NCBI GenBank assembly: GCA_030220185.1
Contig: JASPKZ010001597.1
Coordinates: 243,600 to 307,599, forward strand
Reading direction: 5' to 3'
From: Diploptera punctata
Taxonomy: Eukaryota > Arthropoda > Insecta > Blattodea > Blaberidae
Length of the DNA stretch: 64,000 nucleotides
The position numbers were made by a program, and so were the translations under genes. Shown here one piece after another: positions 29,611 to 39,784 of this stretch. Within the stretch, counting starts at the first letter, position 1, and each line of letters opens with the position of its first letter. Under the pieces are notes generated by a model. That model searched no databases. It was not told where the DNA came from and was given only the letters and a program-made list of their open reading frames with translations.

Positions 29611-30962
29611 TACAGGGTGAGGGACAATGAAACGGCACGATTTTGAAAAATCACCAATAATATATTTACAAAAAGAGTATAATTATTTGAACATGAATCT
29701 TAAGTACATGAGTGAAATTAATGTTTTACCTTAAAAAACAATCATTTTTTGAATATGGTGCCAGTAAGGTGACGTCCTTGGTTTTGCACACATGTTGGAG
29801 TCTAAGATGAAATCCACCCATGGCGTTCTGTAGCATCTGCAAAGGAATGTTGTTAATTTCCTGCCGGATTCTCTCCTTCAGATCTTCTTTTGTTCTTGGT
29901 GCATTTTCCTCGAAGACTTTGCATTTAAGATAGCCCCAAAGAAAGAAGTCTGGGACGGTCAAATCTGGCGAACGGGGAGGCCAAGGGATATCACCATTCT
30001 TGCTGATTAGCCGTCCTGGAAAAGCGAGTCTCAGCAAACCCATTGAGACATTAGCAGTATGGCTTGTTGCAACCATCTTGCTGGAAGAGTGTTTCTTCAT
30101 CTGGATCATACTGATCGATGCCAGGCAGACCAAAAGTTACTAACATGTCAGCATAACGTTCAGAGTTCACCGTTACTGTGTTACCATGTTCATCTTCAAA
30201 AAAATAGGGTCCCACGAGTCCACGAGAAGATACTGCACACCCCAAACTGTTACTTTTTCAGAATGGAGAGGTTTTTCATGAAGATCACGTGGGTTATTTG
30301 CGGACCAATACCGGAAGTTCTGCTTGTTAACGTAACCACTAAGTGTGAAAGTGGGGCTTTCATCACTCATCCATAAGTTATGCACTCTTTCTCCATTTGT
30401 TCCGATAACATTAAGCATCGCTTGGCAAAAGCGTATGCGATGATTGTAATCGTTAGGTTGTAGGGCTTGCACTATCTGCATTTTGTATGGGTGATAGTGT
30501 AGGTCATTCTTCAAAATCCGTCTCACTGATCGATTGCTGAGACCAAGTTGAGCGCTGTGCCGCCTTGCTGATTTTCGCGGACTTCGTGTTAATGCATCGC
30601 GCACACGATCAATGTTCTCTGGGGTCCTGATTGTTTTTTCACTACCACCAATTTTCTTCGTCGTGCTTGCAGTGGCTTCAAAGTTTTTCACCCACAGGAG
30701 GATAGCTTTCCTCGATGGCACGGGAGCCCGTGGCGGTAGATTAAACTTAAGACGGAAAGCACGTTGGGCACCAACCACACTATCCATGTTTTTATAATAT
30801 GCTTTTTACAGCAAACGCACGTTGCACGCTTGACCAACGCTCCATGGCTACTGAAATTTCCACTTGTCTAGATGCTCAAGGTCGTTTCCCCCACTCCCAT
30901 AACCCCCCACTGCGCCCGTCAGCCGGAGTCCAAATCGTGCCGTTTCATTGCCTCACCCAGTA
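29611..30962 (-). mobile_element. Tc1/mariner-type transposon (29613-30960), TA duplication
   Basis: TIRs CAGGGTGAGGGACAATGAAA (left) and the near reverse complement ending CATTGCCTCACCCAG (right), about 30 bp, share the inner GAAACGGCACGATTT. TA at 29611-29612 and 30961-30962 duplicates a TA of the host PLE. Length 1348 bp; the rejoined PLE sequence across the site matches other copies. Confidence 0.95.
29726..30787 (-). pseudogene. Tc1/mariner-superfamily transposase, two frame breaks
   Basis: Minus-strand frames 30787-30173, 30245-30051 and 30133-29726 tile one transposase of about 350 residues. The N-terminal HTH region (QRAFRLKFNLPPRAPVPSRK, then RTPENIDRVRDAL and RSPRKSARRHSAQLGLSNRS) matches the DUF4817-type layout. 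The DDE domain has MSDESPTFTLSGYVNKQNFR (first D), LFQQDG (second D) and PPRSPDLTVPDFFLWGYLK (third D). Breaks near 30240 and 30070-30080 inactivate it. ORFs on the plus strand here are shadows. Confidence 0.9.
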
Positions 30963-31992
30963 AAATCACTAAAGCACATCCCACAATGTTTAAATTTTGG
31001 AGTAGATATGTCGATGATATAATTTGTATTGTTAAAGAAAAACATGTAGAAGATTCCCTAAAACTATTAAATTTACAGAGTACAAACATTAAATTCACCA
31101 AAGAAATAGAAGACAATAAACAAATACCTTTTTTGGATCTTAAATTGGTCAGAAACGAAGAAAAAAGGAAAATTGAATTCGGGATTCATAGAAAAGAAAC
31201 TCATACGGAAAATTTTATAAAATCAACAGGGTTCAATACAATTTGGACATAAATTAGCAGCATTTAATAGTTTTAACTCATAGATTGGTAAACTTACCCT
31301 TAAACGAAGAAGATTTCAAACATGAGAAAAAACACATATCAAAGTAGCAAGAGAAAATGGGTTTGATGAAAAAATGGTACATAAAAGGATAGAAAAGTAT
31401 AAAAAACAAAAAATGATAAACAGAAGTAATCTTGAAAAAGAAGAACCACCTATGAAAAAATATAGGAAATTCACATATCACCCTTGGGTACATAATAAAT
31501 TTCAAAATATATTTGAGAAGTTTAATATTAAATTAGCACCAAAAAATTACTACAGTTTAAATAAACTAATAAAAACCAACAAAATGAAAAAACTGATAAA
31601 AATAAAAAGTCAGGAATATATCAAATTGAATGCATGGGTTGTGAAAAGATATATATAGGGAAAACAAAAAGAAACCTAAAAATTAGAACCAAAGAACACA
31701 TAAGAATATTAAAAATGGAGAAATTGAAAAATCTGCAGTTGCTGCTCATGTTTGGTCTGAAAAACATAATAAAATTCAGACACTAAATTATTAAAACAGT
31801 TAGAAAATACAAAAGAGCTGACTATTTGGGAAAAAATTTATATTCAGAAGAACAGAAACAGAGTTACGAATTTTGATATTCCGATGGAGGGTGACCTTGT
31901 TTGGAGGTTCTTTGGCCAACCACAGGATGGAGCTGACATCGACATCCAGGTGGTGCAACATAATGCAACATAAATAAAACCAGTCTGGGAAA

Positions 31993-32028
31993 GCTGACGA
32001 TAAAACAGAATTGTTTTGAAACATGTCC
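31993..32028 (+). ncRNA. Hammerhead ribozyme-like motif (compound PLE 3' end)
   Basis: CTGACGA, U, AAAACA/TGTTTT, GAAA, ACATGT, C17. One of the best candidates for activity in the window, with a GUC triplet. Confidence 0.72.
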
Positions 32029-32199
32029 AAGAACAAATCAACATTAATATTGAGGTAAGATGTCCAGACCAAAAATAATATAATACATAGTCCTGCTACT
32101 TTAACAATACTTGCCTTTAGTAGAGACAAGTTTTAAAAAAGTTAATATCAGTATTTCAGTTCACTTTCAACAATTCTAATGTGCACTTGCATTTATACC

Positions 32200-33229
32200 A
32201 GTATTTCAAGATGGGGGGAAAAAATAGCAATTACACAGCATCATATAAATTGAAAGTGATGTTTTTCAGAACATTTCAGCAATCGTGCAGCAGAAGGAGA
32301 ATTCACAGTTCTCAAATCCAATGTTCGTTATTGGAGGAAACAAAAAGACACGCTAAATAATGCAAGAAGTGACAGTAGGGCATTTCGTGGCCCAAAAACT
32401 GATAAAGATAAACTTTTAATTTATTTTGAACAGTTGACGAATGACGGTATCGCAGTTACATATGACATGCTACAACTACGTGCACATGAAATTGCTCAAA
32501 TAGGTAATCCAGAACAAACTTCTGTATTTTTTATATGCCTAGAAACACATCATTATGATTAAAACTACAGAGTTAGAAAAACTGTTATGTTAGCAGTGAC
32601 TGCAGATGGTGGTAAATTATCACCATACATAATATTTAGAAGAAAACTCTTCAAAAGAAAAGTTTCCACCTGGAATCTATGTTCAACTGCAGGAGAAAGG
32701 GTGGATGGATCAAAATTTAGTGAAGGGTAGGGTGGACAAAATATGGAACAGAAGGCTTGGTGCATTACGTAGGCATACCAACAAGTATATGTTGGTTCTA
32801 GACAGTTTTCGGGGTCATTTCAATAAAGGTGTGAAGAAGAAGCTGCAGATGGGACAAACTGATATGGTTGTGATTCCTGTGGGTTTAACCTCCATTCTGC
32901 AACCACTAGACATCTCAATTAACAAATCATTTAAGGGCTTGTTAAGAAAAATTTTACAAAATAATCACACTTACATGCCAGGTGTAAAAATAAGGCAACC
33001 ATCCCTGGAAACCATATGTTCGTGGATCTTATTAGCTTGGGACTGCATCCCTTCTGAGGTGATTGTGAAATGTTTTAAAAAGGCCGGCATCTCCTATGCT
33101 TTGGATGGTCTGGAAGATGACATAATTTGGGACGAAGCAGAAACAGGCGATAATAATGTCAACGATTCATCTTCAAATGGTGAGAGCTGCCTTTCTTCAG
33201 ATGATGAGAATACCGATACTGGTAACTGA
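32200..33229 (+). pseudogene. pogo/Tigger-like transposase remnant
   Basis: The N-terminal part in broken frames reads SYKLKVMFF and EFTVLKSNVRYWRKQKDTLN (HTH region), then RAFRGPKTDKDKLLIYFEQL and AHEIAQIGN. The DDE part reads VRKTVMLAVTADGGKLSPYI before a continuous ORF at 32705-33229 with YMLVLDSFRGHF (catalytic D in LDSF) and IPVGLTSILQPLDISINKSF, ending in an acidic SSSNGESCLSSDDEN tail. This matches DDE_1 pogo transposases. The first DDE aspartate region is damaged and the N-terminus is out of frame. Confidence 0.75.
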
Positions 33230-33390
33230 AACATATGAAATATTTAATTAAGAGATTATAGGTACTTAGTAGCAGGGTACTGCAACCGTAAAAAAAAATT
33301 GGTACTGGTAACTGAAACATATGAAATATTTAATTAAGAGATTATAGGTACTTAGTAGCAGGGTACTGCAACCGTAAAAAAAAAAAAATT
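33216..33390 (+). repeat. Tandem duplication of about 85 bp
   Basis: TACTGGTAACTGAAACATATG...GCAACCGTAAAAAAAAATT is present twice in a row (about 33216-33300 and 33302-33390), with the second copy having a longer A tract. It spans the stop codon of the pogo-like ORF. Near-identity implies a recent event or an assembly artefact. Confidence 0.85.
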
Positions 33391-33655
33391 GGTGTGTAAT
33401 TTCATAACATTTGTGGGTATTTTAAATTCATATGACCACTGAAGGTTAGAATACTGGTAATTTTATTAATGTTAGTTGTATTGTTCTAACAGGTTTCATT
33501 CAGTTCGCACCGCAACATCAAGAATGTGTCAATCAACAATATTGTATAAACTTTTTCAATGTGCTCAATGAAAGACTGCCTATTTACAGGTGCTAGGTCA
33601 ATCATATGTTTTTTATAGTATTATTATGGTATTTGTATTGTTTCATTTAATTTGG
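33391..33655. other. No recognisable feature
   Basis: AT-rich non-coding sequence between the pogo remnant and the next LINE. Confidence 0.35.
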
Positions 33656-33659
33656 ATTT

Positions 33660-34405
33660 ATCCAAATTAATAGAAACCATAAAATAGACTCTTTGCTTTT
33701 TGCAGATGATTTGGCATTAATAGCTCAAACAGAAACAGATTTACAGTATTCTATACACAATTTTAATATAATTGCAAAAAGGTACAATATGGAAATCAAT
33801 ACAAAGAAAACTAATGTGATGGCCTTTTGTGGGAAATACCCTACACCTAGCAAAATTGTTTTGGATGATGAAATTTTAGAACGAGTAAACAAATTTAATT
33901 ATTTGGGTTATAATTTAACATTTCAAGATGAAGCTGATATATAAGAAAATCACAAATTTTACAAAAACAACGGGGATAATTAACAGTATAATGAAACCAT
34001 CTTTAGTACAGAACAACACAAGATTACGGCTTTATAAGGTTCTCGCAAGACCAGTATTAAGATATGGTAGTGAAGCATGGACAATATGAAGAAGAGATGA
34101 AAGCCGAATAACAACAAATGAGATGCAATTTATGTGCTGAACAGCAGGCTACACAAAGTGGGATCATAAAAGAAATGAGGAAATTATGGAAGAGCTGGAT
34201 GTAGAACCCATTCTTCACCATATACAAAACTACCAGAACAATTAGAAAGCCCATCTTCAACGAATGCCGTCTCATAGAATTCCAAAAGCCATACTTCATT
34301 ATTGCCCCAAGGCAAAGATCGCTGGGACGTCCAAAAATGCTCTTTGAGACCGTAACAGGACACATGGCTAATACTTGCATGGATGATGACGATGTATTGT
34401 TTCAT
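33660..34405 (+). pseudogene. RTE-like LINE RT fragment
   Basis: 33693-33944 reads LLFADDLALIAQTETDLQYS (motif C, FADD) then MEINTKKTNVMAF and FNYLGYNLTF. After a frame break, GSEAWT-like residues and, near 34310, RRSLGRPK-like sequence followed by a GATGATGACGATG tail. The first part of the RT is missing. Same broad family as 37.5-38.1 kb and 61.5-64 kb. Reverse ORFs at 34057-34405 are shadows. Confidence 0.7.
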
Positions 34406-34504
34406 TAATAATAATTATTATTTATAAATTTATTATGCATGATTATTATTTGTATAAGTACCACAGTAAATGGACATAATGAATAACAAGAGGAAATTAA
34501 GGAA

Positions 34505-35030
34505 AGATTGGTAAATGGGAATAAAGCTTATTTTGCAAATAGAACCTTACTTAAGAGCAAATTAATATCAAAAACTGCAAAAATTAGGTTATACAAAACA
34601 CTCATTAGGCCAGTACTTACATATGCTTGTGAAACTTGGGTCCTAAAAGAAACAATAAAACAGAAAATATTAATTTTTGAAAAAAAATAGAGGAACCGAA
34701 AATTGTTGGAGAATCAAAACAAATAACTAACAAATTAATCAAAATATAGTAAACCATATAAGATCTCTCAGAATTGGTTGGCTTGGACATTTGATAAGAA
34801 TGGATGATCAGAGACTGGTCAAGAAACTCTACACATGGAAACCTACAGGAGGCAGAGCTGTTGGAAGACCGATGATCAGATGGGAGGATGAGACAATGAA
34901 TGATCTAAAGAAAATGAAAGTGACTAATTTGAATATGGCAAGAGACAGATTGGCATGGAGGAGAATTGTTGAGAAGGCCAAAACTTTCACTTTTGATGTT
35001 GTCGCGCCTTAAGATGATGATGATTATTTG
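34505..35030 (+). pseudogene. LINE RT C-terminus with (ATG)n tail
   Basis: 34508-34690 reads LLKSKLISKTAKIRLYKTLI RPVLTYACETWVL in one frame; 34791-35012 reads MIRMDDQRLVKKLYTWKPTG, then RAVGRPMIRWEDETMNDLKK and ARDRLAWRRIVEKAK, ending near a GATGATGATGAT tail. Stops in between. A 5'-truncated LINE end of a family distinct from the AGTA-tail elements. Confidence 0.7.
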
Positions 35031-35329
35031 TATAATTCAAGATTACCTCCAGTGTTATGCTATAAAATTATAAGAGCCGACAAAATTATTGTATTCTTAA
35101 TTACTATACTTACCCACCATAATTGAGATAACTCACAAGGGAAGGTCACGGTAGTTTTACGCAAAATAGAACAAAACTATGTTTGTTTTGTTCCTGATTA
35201 GAAAGAAAAACTCTGTGTAAAGATTTAGCTGCTATGCTGCAACGATATTGACAGGAGAGGGAGGAATAGATGTGTGTGGTAGAGGATTCTCCTCTGTACA
35301 CAAGCCTCATTTACGAATCTATCTGCAAG

Positions 35330-37110
35330 CAGCGCAGTGGTGTCGATACGTAAGATGTGTTTGTGTCTGCTGTTAGAATGGATCAGATTATCTTTGTGGT
35401 GCCAAAGTGTGTTTACAGAGATAACAATTTTGTCAACCTGGACAATGAGACAGGCATTAACTGTGAATCTGTTGGTGGAGTATTTTGGTATTTCACAAGA
35501 TGTACCTACAGGAGAGGAGCGTGTTATTTATGAACAAATAAAGAAACAGTTGACGGAAGAAGATGAGGTAACAGCAGAGGTTACTACACTTTTAATAAAT
35601 GAAGAGGCAACAAATAAAGAAAGTGATGGTGCCGTGGCAGTGAGTGATGAAGAAACGTCACCAGTGGTGGATTTCCAGGGAAACAGCAGCTCATCTTATG
35701 AGCCATCACCACCAAGAAAAACAAAAATGATGTTTCCAGAAGGATATCTAGCTGATGCATACAAGATATGGATGAAAACACCTAGAGAAAAAGATAGAAA
35801 TGTTGATCCTCATCTATGTCAACCTGATTAGCAATTGATATAACACACATCAAATTTACAACAGTGTTGGCACAGAAAAGAAAATCAAGAGTAAATACGT
35901 ACTATAAAACTTCGAAAACGCACTAAAACAATGTCATTCGTCGAACCCAGAAATCCTGCAGGATATGATAAATAAAGAGGTAAGTGACTATTTTGTGCTA
36001 AAGAGACATGAAAACACAATAATACATGACTGAACGTTATGATTTTGGGCATTGAAAATAAAGAAGAGGATTGACACTCACAATTCACTACAGTTCAAAG
36101 CTTCCAACTAGTGGTAAAGGAATTTAAATGTAATAATTAGATTGTGTGTCGCAAAATAATCCACAAAGTTAGCAAGTTCAAGGGCCTGCTGATATTGCAC
36201 AAAAAGTGTATCAATTCGTGAGAGAAATCAGGTCTCTCATTGAGGAAAATGGTCTGTCACCAGATAAAGTAATCAATGCTGACCAATCAAGATTTGATAA
36301 AGAGTTCTGATCTGGACGCACTCTCGCAGTGAAGGGAAGCAAGCATGTCTTTGGTGCAGTTGGATCCATAGCGGTAACCACACACTCTTATATGATAATG
36401 CCTGGGATTTTGATGGATGGTACACTGCTACCCCATTTCTATGTCCTTGTGTCAGAGTCCACCAGTCGTTTTCCTGTAAATATGATTATGAATTTACTGA
36501 ACATCAAAGTATTTGCTAGGAAATCGACCAATATGATGAAGAGGGATTTAAAAGTCTTCCTTGAACAAGCAATGTGGCCAGTTACACATGGAAAAACCAA
36601 AGTACTTCTTCAGGTTGACTCCTGGACAGCCAACAGAGACAATGAACTATACAACTCTACAATCCCTGAAGGCATTGAATTCATGAAGAAGTTGATTCCA
36701 GAAAAGTGCACAGGCATTGTCTAACCTGCCGACGTTTTCTTTTTCTGTCCATACAAAAGTTTTGTGAAATTTATCACAGATACAATTATGGTATCTTCTG
36801 AATGTGACAATGACATTAATATATGGCATAGAGATCACTTCTTATGCCTTCAATTGTTTGTGTATTTCCAGTTTTCGGCAGCAAGGTACTCCAACTTAAT
36901 CAAATTTGCATTTTTTTGATGCGGCTACAGTGAAGACTTTCCTGGTGTATTTCAAACACCCTTGGAGGTACTGCTTCGAAGAAGGTTTAACAGAAGAGTG
37001 TTCCTGTGAGAACTATGACCAGCCTGCTTTCATCAAATATGCACACTGTGAGAACTGCATATACTTGGCTCATGCTGTTATTGCCGATCTGCATATGTTG
37101 TGCCTCTGAT
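35330..37110 (+). pseudogene. DDE transposase-like remnant
   Basis: Frames: 35337-35831 includes acidic linker sequence and SSSSYEPSPPRKTKMMFPEG; 36240-36724 reads DKVINADQSRFDKEF, TLAVKGSKHVFGAVGSIAVT, then TKVLLQVDSWTANRDNELYN (aspartate in VDSW) up to IPEKCTGIV. After a stop, a PADVFFFCPYKSF-like stretch and 36906-37109 with a Cys-rich end (CSCENY...CENC). The order D...D...QPLDV-like is that of pogo-related DDE transposases. Frame breaks at about 35830-36200 and 36310 and stops kill it. Exact family uncertain. Confidence 0.6.
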
Positions 37111-37194
37111 AGCGTTGTCAGGTATGCAAACTCTGTTATACATTGTGTAATGTCATATTATTGACTATTTGTTTCAAATAATACATTTCTTTAA

Positions 37195-38340
37195 TAATAA
37201 TCATTCATCATCATCACCATCACTCCAGGGATTAGGCAATTGCCCGTTCTGACTTCATAATGCATCAGCCCAACGTCTTCTAGATCTTCCAACATCACGT
37301 CATCCTCTTGCTTGATAATTTCTTGCTAACAATGGATATCTCTCCTTACTCATTCCATCCATGTGATCAATCCATTTCTGTCTGTAATTTGTGACTTTAT
37401 CCAATAAAGGCTGTACTTTCAATTCTTCTCATATATCCTCATTTCTTATTCTATCAAGTCTTGTATATCCTTTTACTTGTCTTAGGAACCTCATCTCCGC
37501 CGTCTGTATTCTATCCTGTTTTTTCACTGGAGCTCAAGTTTCACAACATTGCGGGAACCGCCATAACATTATACATTTTTATCTTGGTTTCTTTTCTAAT
37601 TTTATTTTTGAATGTTCTCTGTATTGTTCCACACACCGTCTGAAATTTATTTATTTTGGAATCAATATCTCTTTCCACATTGTAGCCAACATCACAGCCC
37701 AAATATCTGAAACTAGACACCTGTTCTATACTTTGAATTTCTAAAATAATTTTGGATCTCACTGGATCTCTTCCTCTAAAAGCCATGGTCTTTGTTTTCC
37801 TTACAGAAATCTTTAGATCGTATAATTTACATATTTCATTTAATGCATGCATTGATTTCTGTAAGTCGTTTTCATTTTTCTGTATTATGATTACATCGTC
37901 AGCAAATAGAAGATTATTTATGCACACTTTATTATCTATTCTTATTCCTGGATTCACTAAAACTTTCCATTTATTTAAAATATTGTCTATATATATATTA
38001 AACAAAGTGGGTGATAAACTACATCCTTGTCGTAATCCAGTATTTGTTTTGATTGTATCTGTTCTTTTGAATCCGGTATCTATAATTATATTTGTGTCTT
38101 CATATAATTTTTTTATTGTTTCAACAAGGCACAGCGGGTATCCTTTCATTCGTAATATTTCCCATAATTTTTGTCTGTTTACTCAATCGAAGGCCTTATC
38201 CAAATCTATAAATCCTATGTGAGTTTCTAAGTTATGTTCTCTTCTCTTTTCTATGAGTTGTTTCAGTGTAAAGACATTGTCTATACATGACCTTCCCTTT
38301 CTGAATCCACTTTGATTTTCACATATTATTACTTCTGTTA
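37195..38340 (-). pseudogene. RTE-like LINE reverse transcriptase fragment
   Basis: Minus strand 38149-37541 is an open 202-residue RT segment: TGLRQGCSLSPTLFNIYIDN (motif B), NNLLFADDVIIIQKNENDLQ (motif C, FADD), KTKTMAFRGRDPVRSKI and FRYLGCDVGYNVERDI, to NVMAVPAML. It continues decayed to a (GAT)n-like tail near 37200 and upstream to about 38340 (KAFDKV-like region near 38180, broken by a stop). Plus-strand ORFs here are shadows. Confidence 0.8.
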
Positions 38341-38639
38341 TCATTCATACTATGTTATTCTCATTGTAACATTCACAACTGTATCTCCTGTTCCAACAGT
38401 CCATAGCAGCTACAAATTGTATGGTGTATGTATACTTTGTTTCTCTATTAATTGCACTTTGTACGAATATAATCTGCGCGACAACATATCGTGACCTTCC
38501 CTTGTCAGAACAGGACCTCTAGTTTTAAAAATCTGCATATTTTTCACTCCCCAATTTTTCAGTGGCTAAAATAAATTAAAAAGTGTACAAACATGGGAGC
38601 AAATACGTACCTTTTTTTGATGATTAAGATATTTTGTCT
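38341..38639. other. No recognisable feature
   Basis: AT-rich junction between LINE and PLE. No supported gene. Confidence 0.35.
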
Positions 38640-38672
38640 GCACATTCTTACCTCTTGTGATTATTTTTGTCA

Positions 38673-38709
38673 AACATATGTTTCAAGGCTTCTGAGCTCC
38701 ATCTTCAAC
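38673..38709 (-). ncRNA. Hammerhead-like motif (PLE tail)
   Basis: Minus strand: TTGAAGA (C3 changed), stem beginning GGAGCT with imperfect partner AGAAGCCT, GAAA, palindrome ACATATGT, U17. Weaker helix II than other copies. Confidence 0.5.
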
Positions 38710-38711
38710 GA

Positions 38712-39594
38712 TTACAGACTGAATTTTCTCAAAAGTTGTTGGTCCTGCTCTCTCAGTCCCTGGTCCAATAAATTTACTAATGAGGTTCCTTTATCTGGGA
38801 ATTTAAAATTCATAATTCTTTCCTTATTCTTCTGTATGTAGATTTGTTCCCATATGGTGAGTTCATTTTTGTTTTCTAACTGTTTTAATAATTTTGTGTT
38901 TATATCTATTTTGTGTTTTTCTGACCTAACGTGAGCAGCCACTGCAGATTTTTCTACTTCCCCTTTTTACATTTCTTATGTGTTCTTTAGTTCTAATGGT
39001 TAAATTTCTTTTTGTTTTACCTATGTATATCTTATGACAGTCTGCACATTTTGTATTCCTGATTTTTTATCATCAATCTTTTCATTTTTATTAGCTTCTT
39101 TAGTTTTTTTTAAAACTATAATCATTCTTTTGTACTAAACTGATATTAAATTTTCCAAAATCTTTTGAAATTTGTTGTGTGCCCAAGGGTGATATGTGAA
39201 TTTCCTGTATTTCTTATCTTTTGGTTTTTCTATCTGAAGAGTGCGTTCGTTCCTCAATTTTTGTTCTTTATACTTCTCAATTTTTTTTAGTATATTTTTT
39301 TTCACTGAAACCAGTTTTCTTTTGCAACCTTAATTATGTGTTCCCTCTCTAACTCGTAATTTTTCTTGTCCATGGGTATATTTATTACTCTATGTACTAG
39401 GCTGTTGAAGACTGCCATTTTGTGTGAAATATTGTTGAAACCTGTTGATTTAATATAGTTATCTGTATGTGTTCCTTTTCTATAAACGCTGAATACTACT
39501 TTCTTCTTTTCTTCATTCCTGTGTAATTTCACATCTAAAAACAGTAATTGTTTGTTCATTTCTTTTTCTAGTATGAATTTGATTGTTCTCTTCT
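38712..39594 (-). pseudogene. PLE linker and GIY-YIG fragments
   Basis: 39559-39302 reads LFLDVKLHRNEEKKKVVFSV, then TDNYIKSTGFNNISHKMAVF (region after RT motif D). 38942-38712 reads MAAHVRSEKHKIDINTKLLK...LTIWEQIYIQKNKERIMNFK (end of the nuclease). The GIY and YIG motifs between them (about 39060-39000) are frameshifted. Inactive. Confidence 0.75.
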
Positions 39595-39784
39595 ATATAT
39601 TTAAAAGTTTTAAGGTATCTTCTATGCTTTTTTTACCTTAATTTTTTTTTAATATACAGAAGAAAACAATCAAATTCACACTAGAAAAAGAAATGAACAA
39701 ACAATTACTGTTTTTAGATCTAAAATTACCCAGGAATGAAGAAAAGAAGAAAATAGAATTCAGCATTTAGAGAAAAGGAACACA

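Larger units (their letters stand above)
28117..31980 (+). pseudogene. PLE full-length RT-GIY-YIG ORF, frameshifted and interrupted
   Basis: The only copy with an apparent native N-terminus: 28117-28680 (187 residues) from MASSILNFNNNFF, a lysine-rich, helical region of unknown role conserved in the 6.45-6.88 kb copy. RT fingers and palm (28.7-29.6 kb) are shredded by small insertions. A mariner element sits at 29613-30960 in the region just after RT motif B. The remainder, 30963-31980, reads FWSRYVDDIICIV, IPFLDLKL, the FTYHPWVHNKFQNIF linker (31374-31658) and the GIY-YIG region with further one-base indels. Confidence 0.85.
25692..32093 (+). mobile_element. Compound PLE insertion (25703-32082), 11-bp target duplication
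   Basis: ATACATAGTCC at 25692-25702 and 32083-32093 bounds about 6.4 kb: an inverted tail (25703-26273, minus), a partial copy (26277-about 28000, plus), then the pseudo-LTR/5' leader and a full-length copy (about 28000-32082, plus) interrupted by a mariner element. The partial copy runs directly into the leader of the next one, the pseudo-LTR arrangement described for PLEs. Confidence 0.9.

Noticed and set aside
35330..35830. Host gene with acidic region
   Set aside because: It leads into DDE transposase-like sequence and its frame is broken; more likely transposon-derived.
37391..38222. Plus-strand hydrophobic ORFs (117 and 156 aa) as membrane proteins
   Set aside because: Exact antisense of a LINE RT; AT-rich antisense frames often look hydrophobic.
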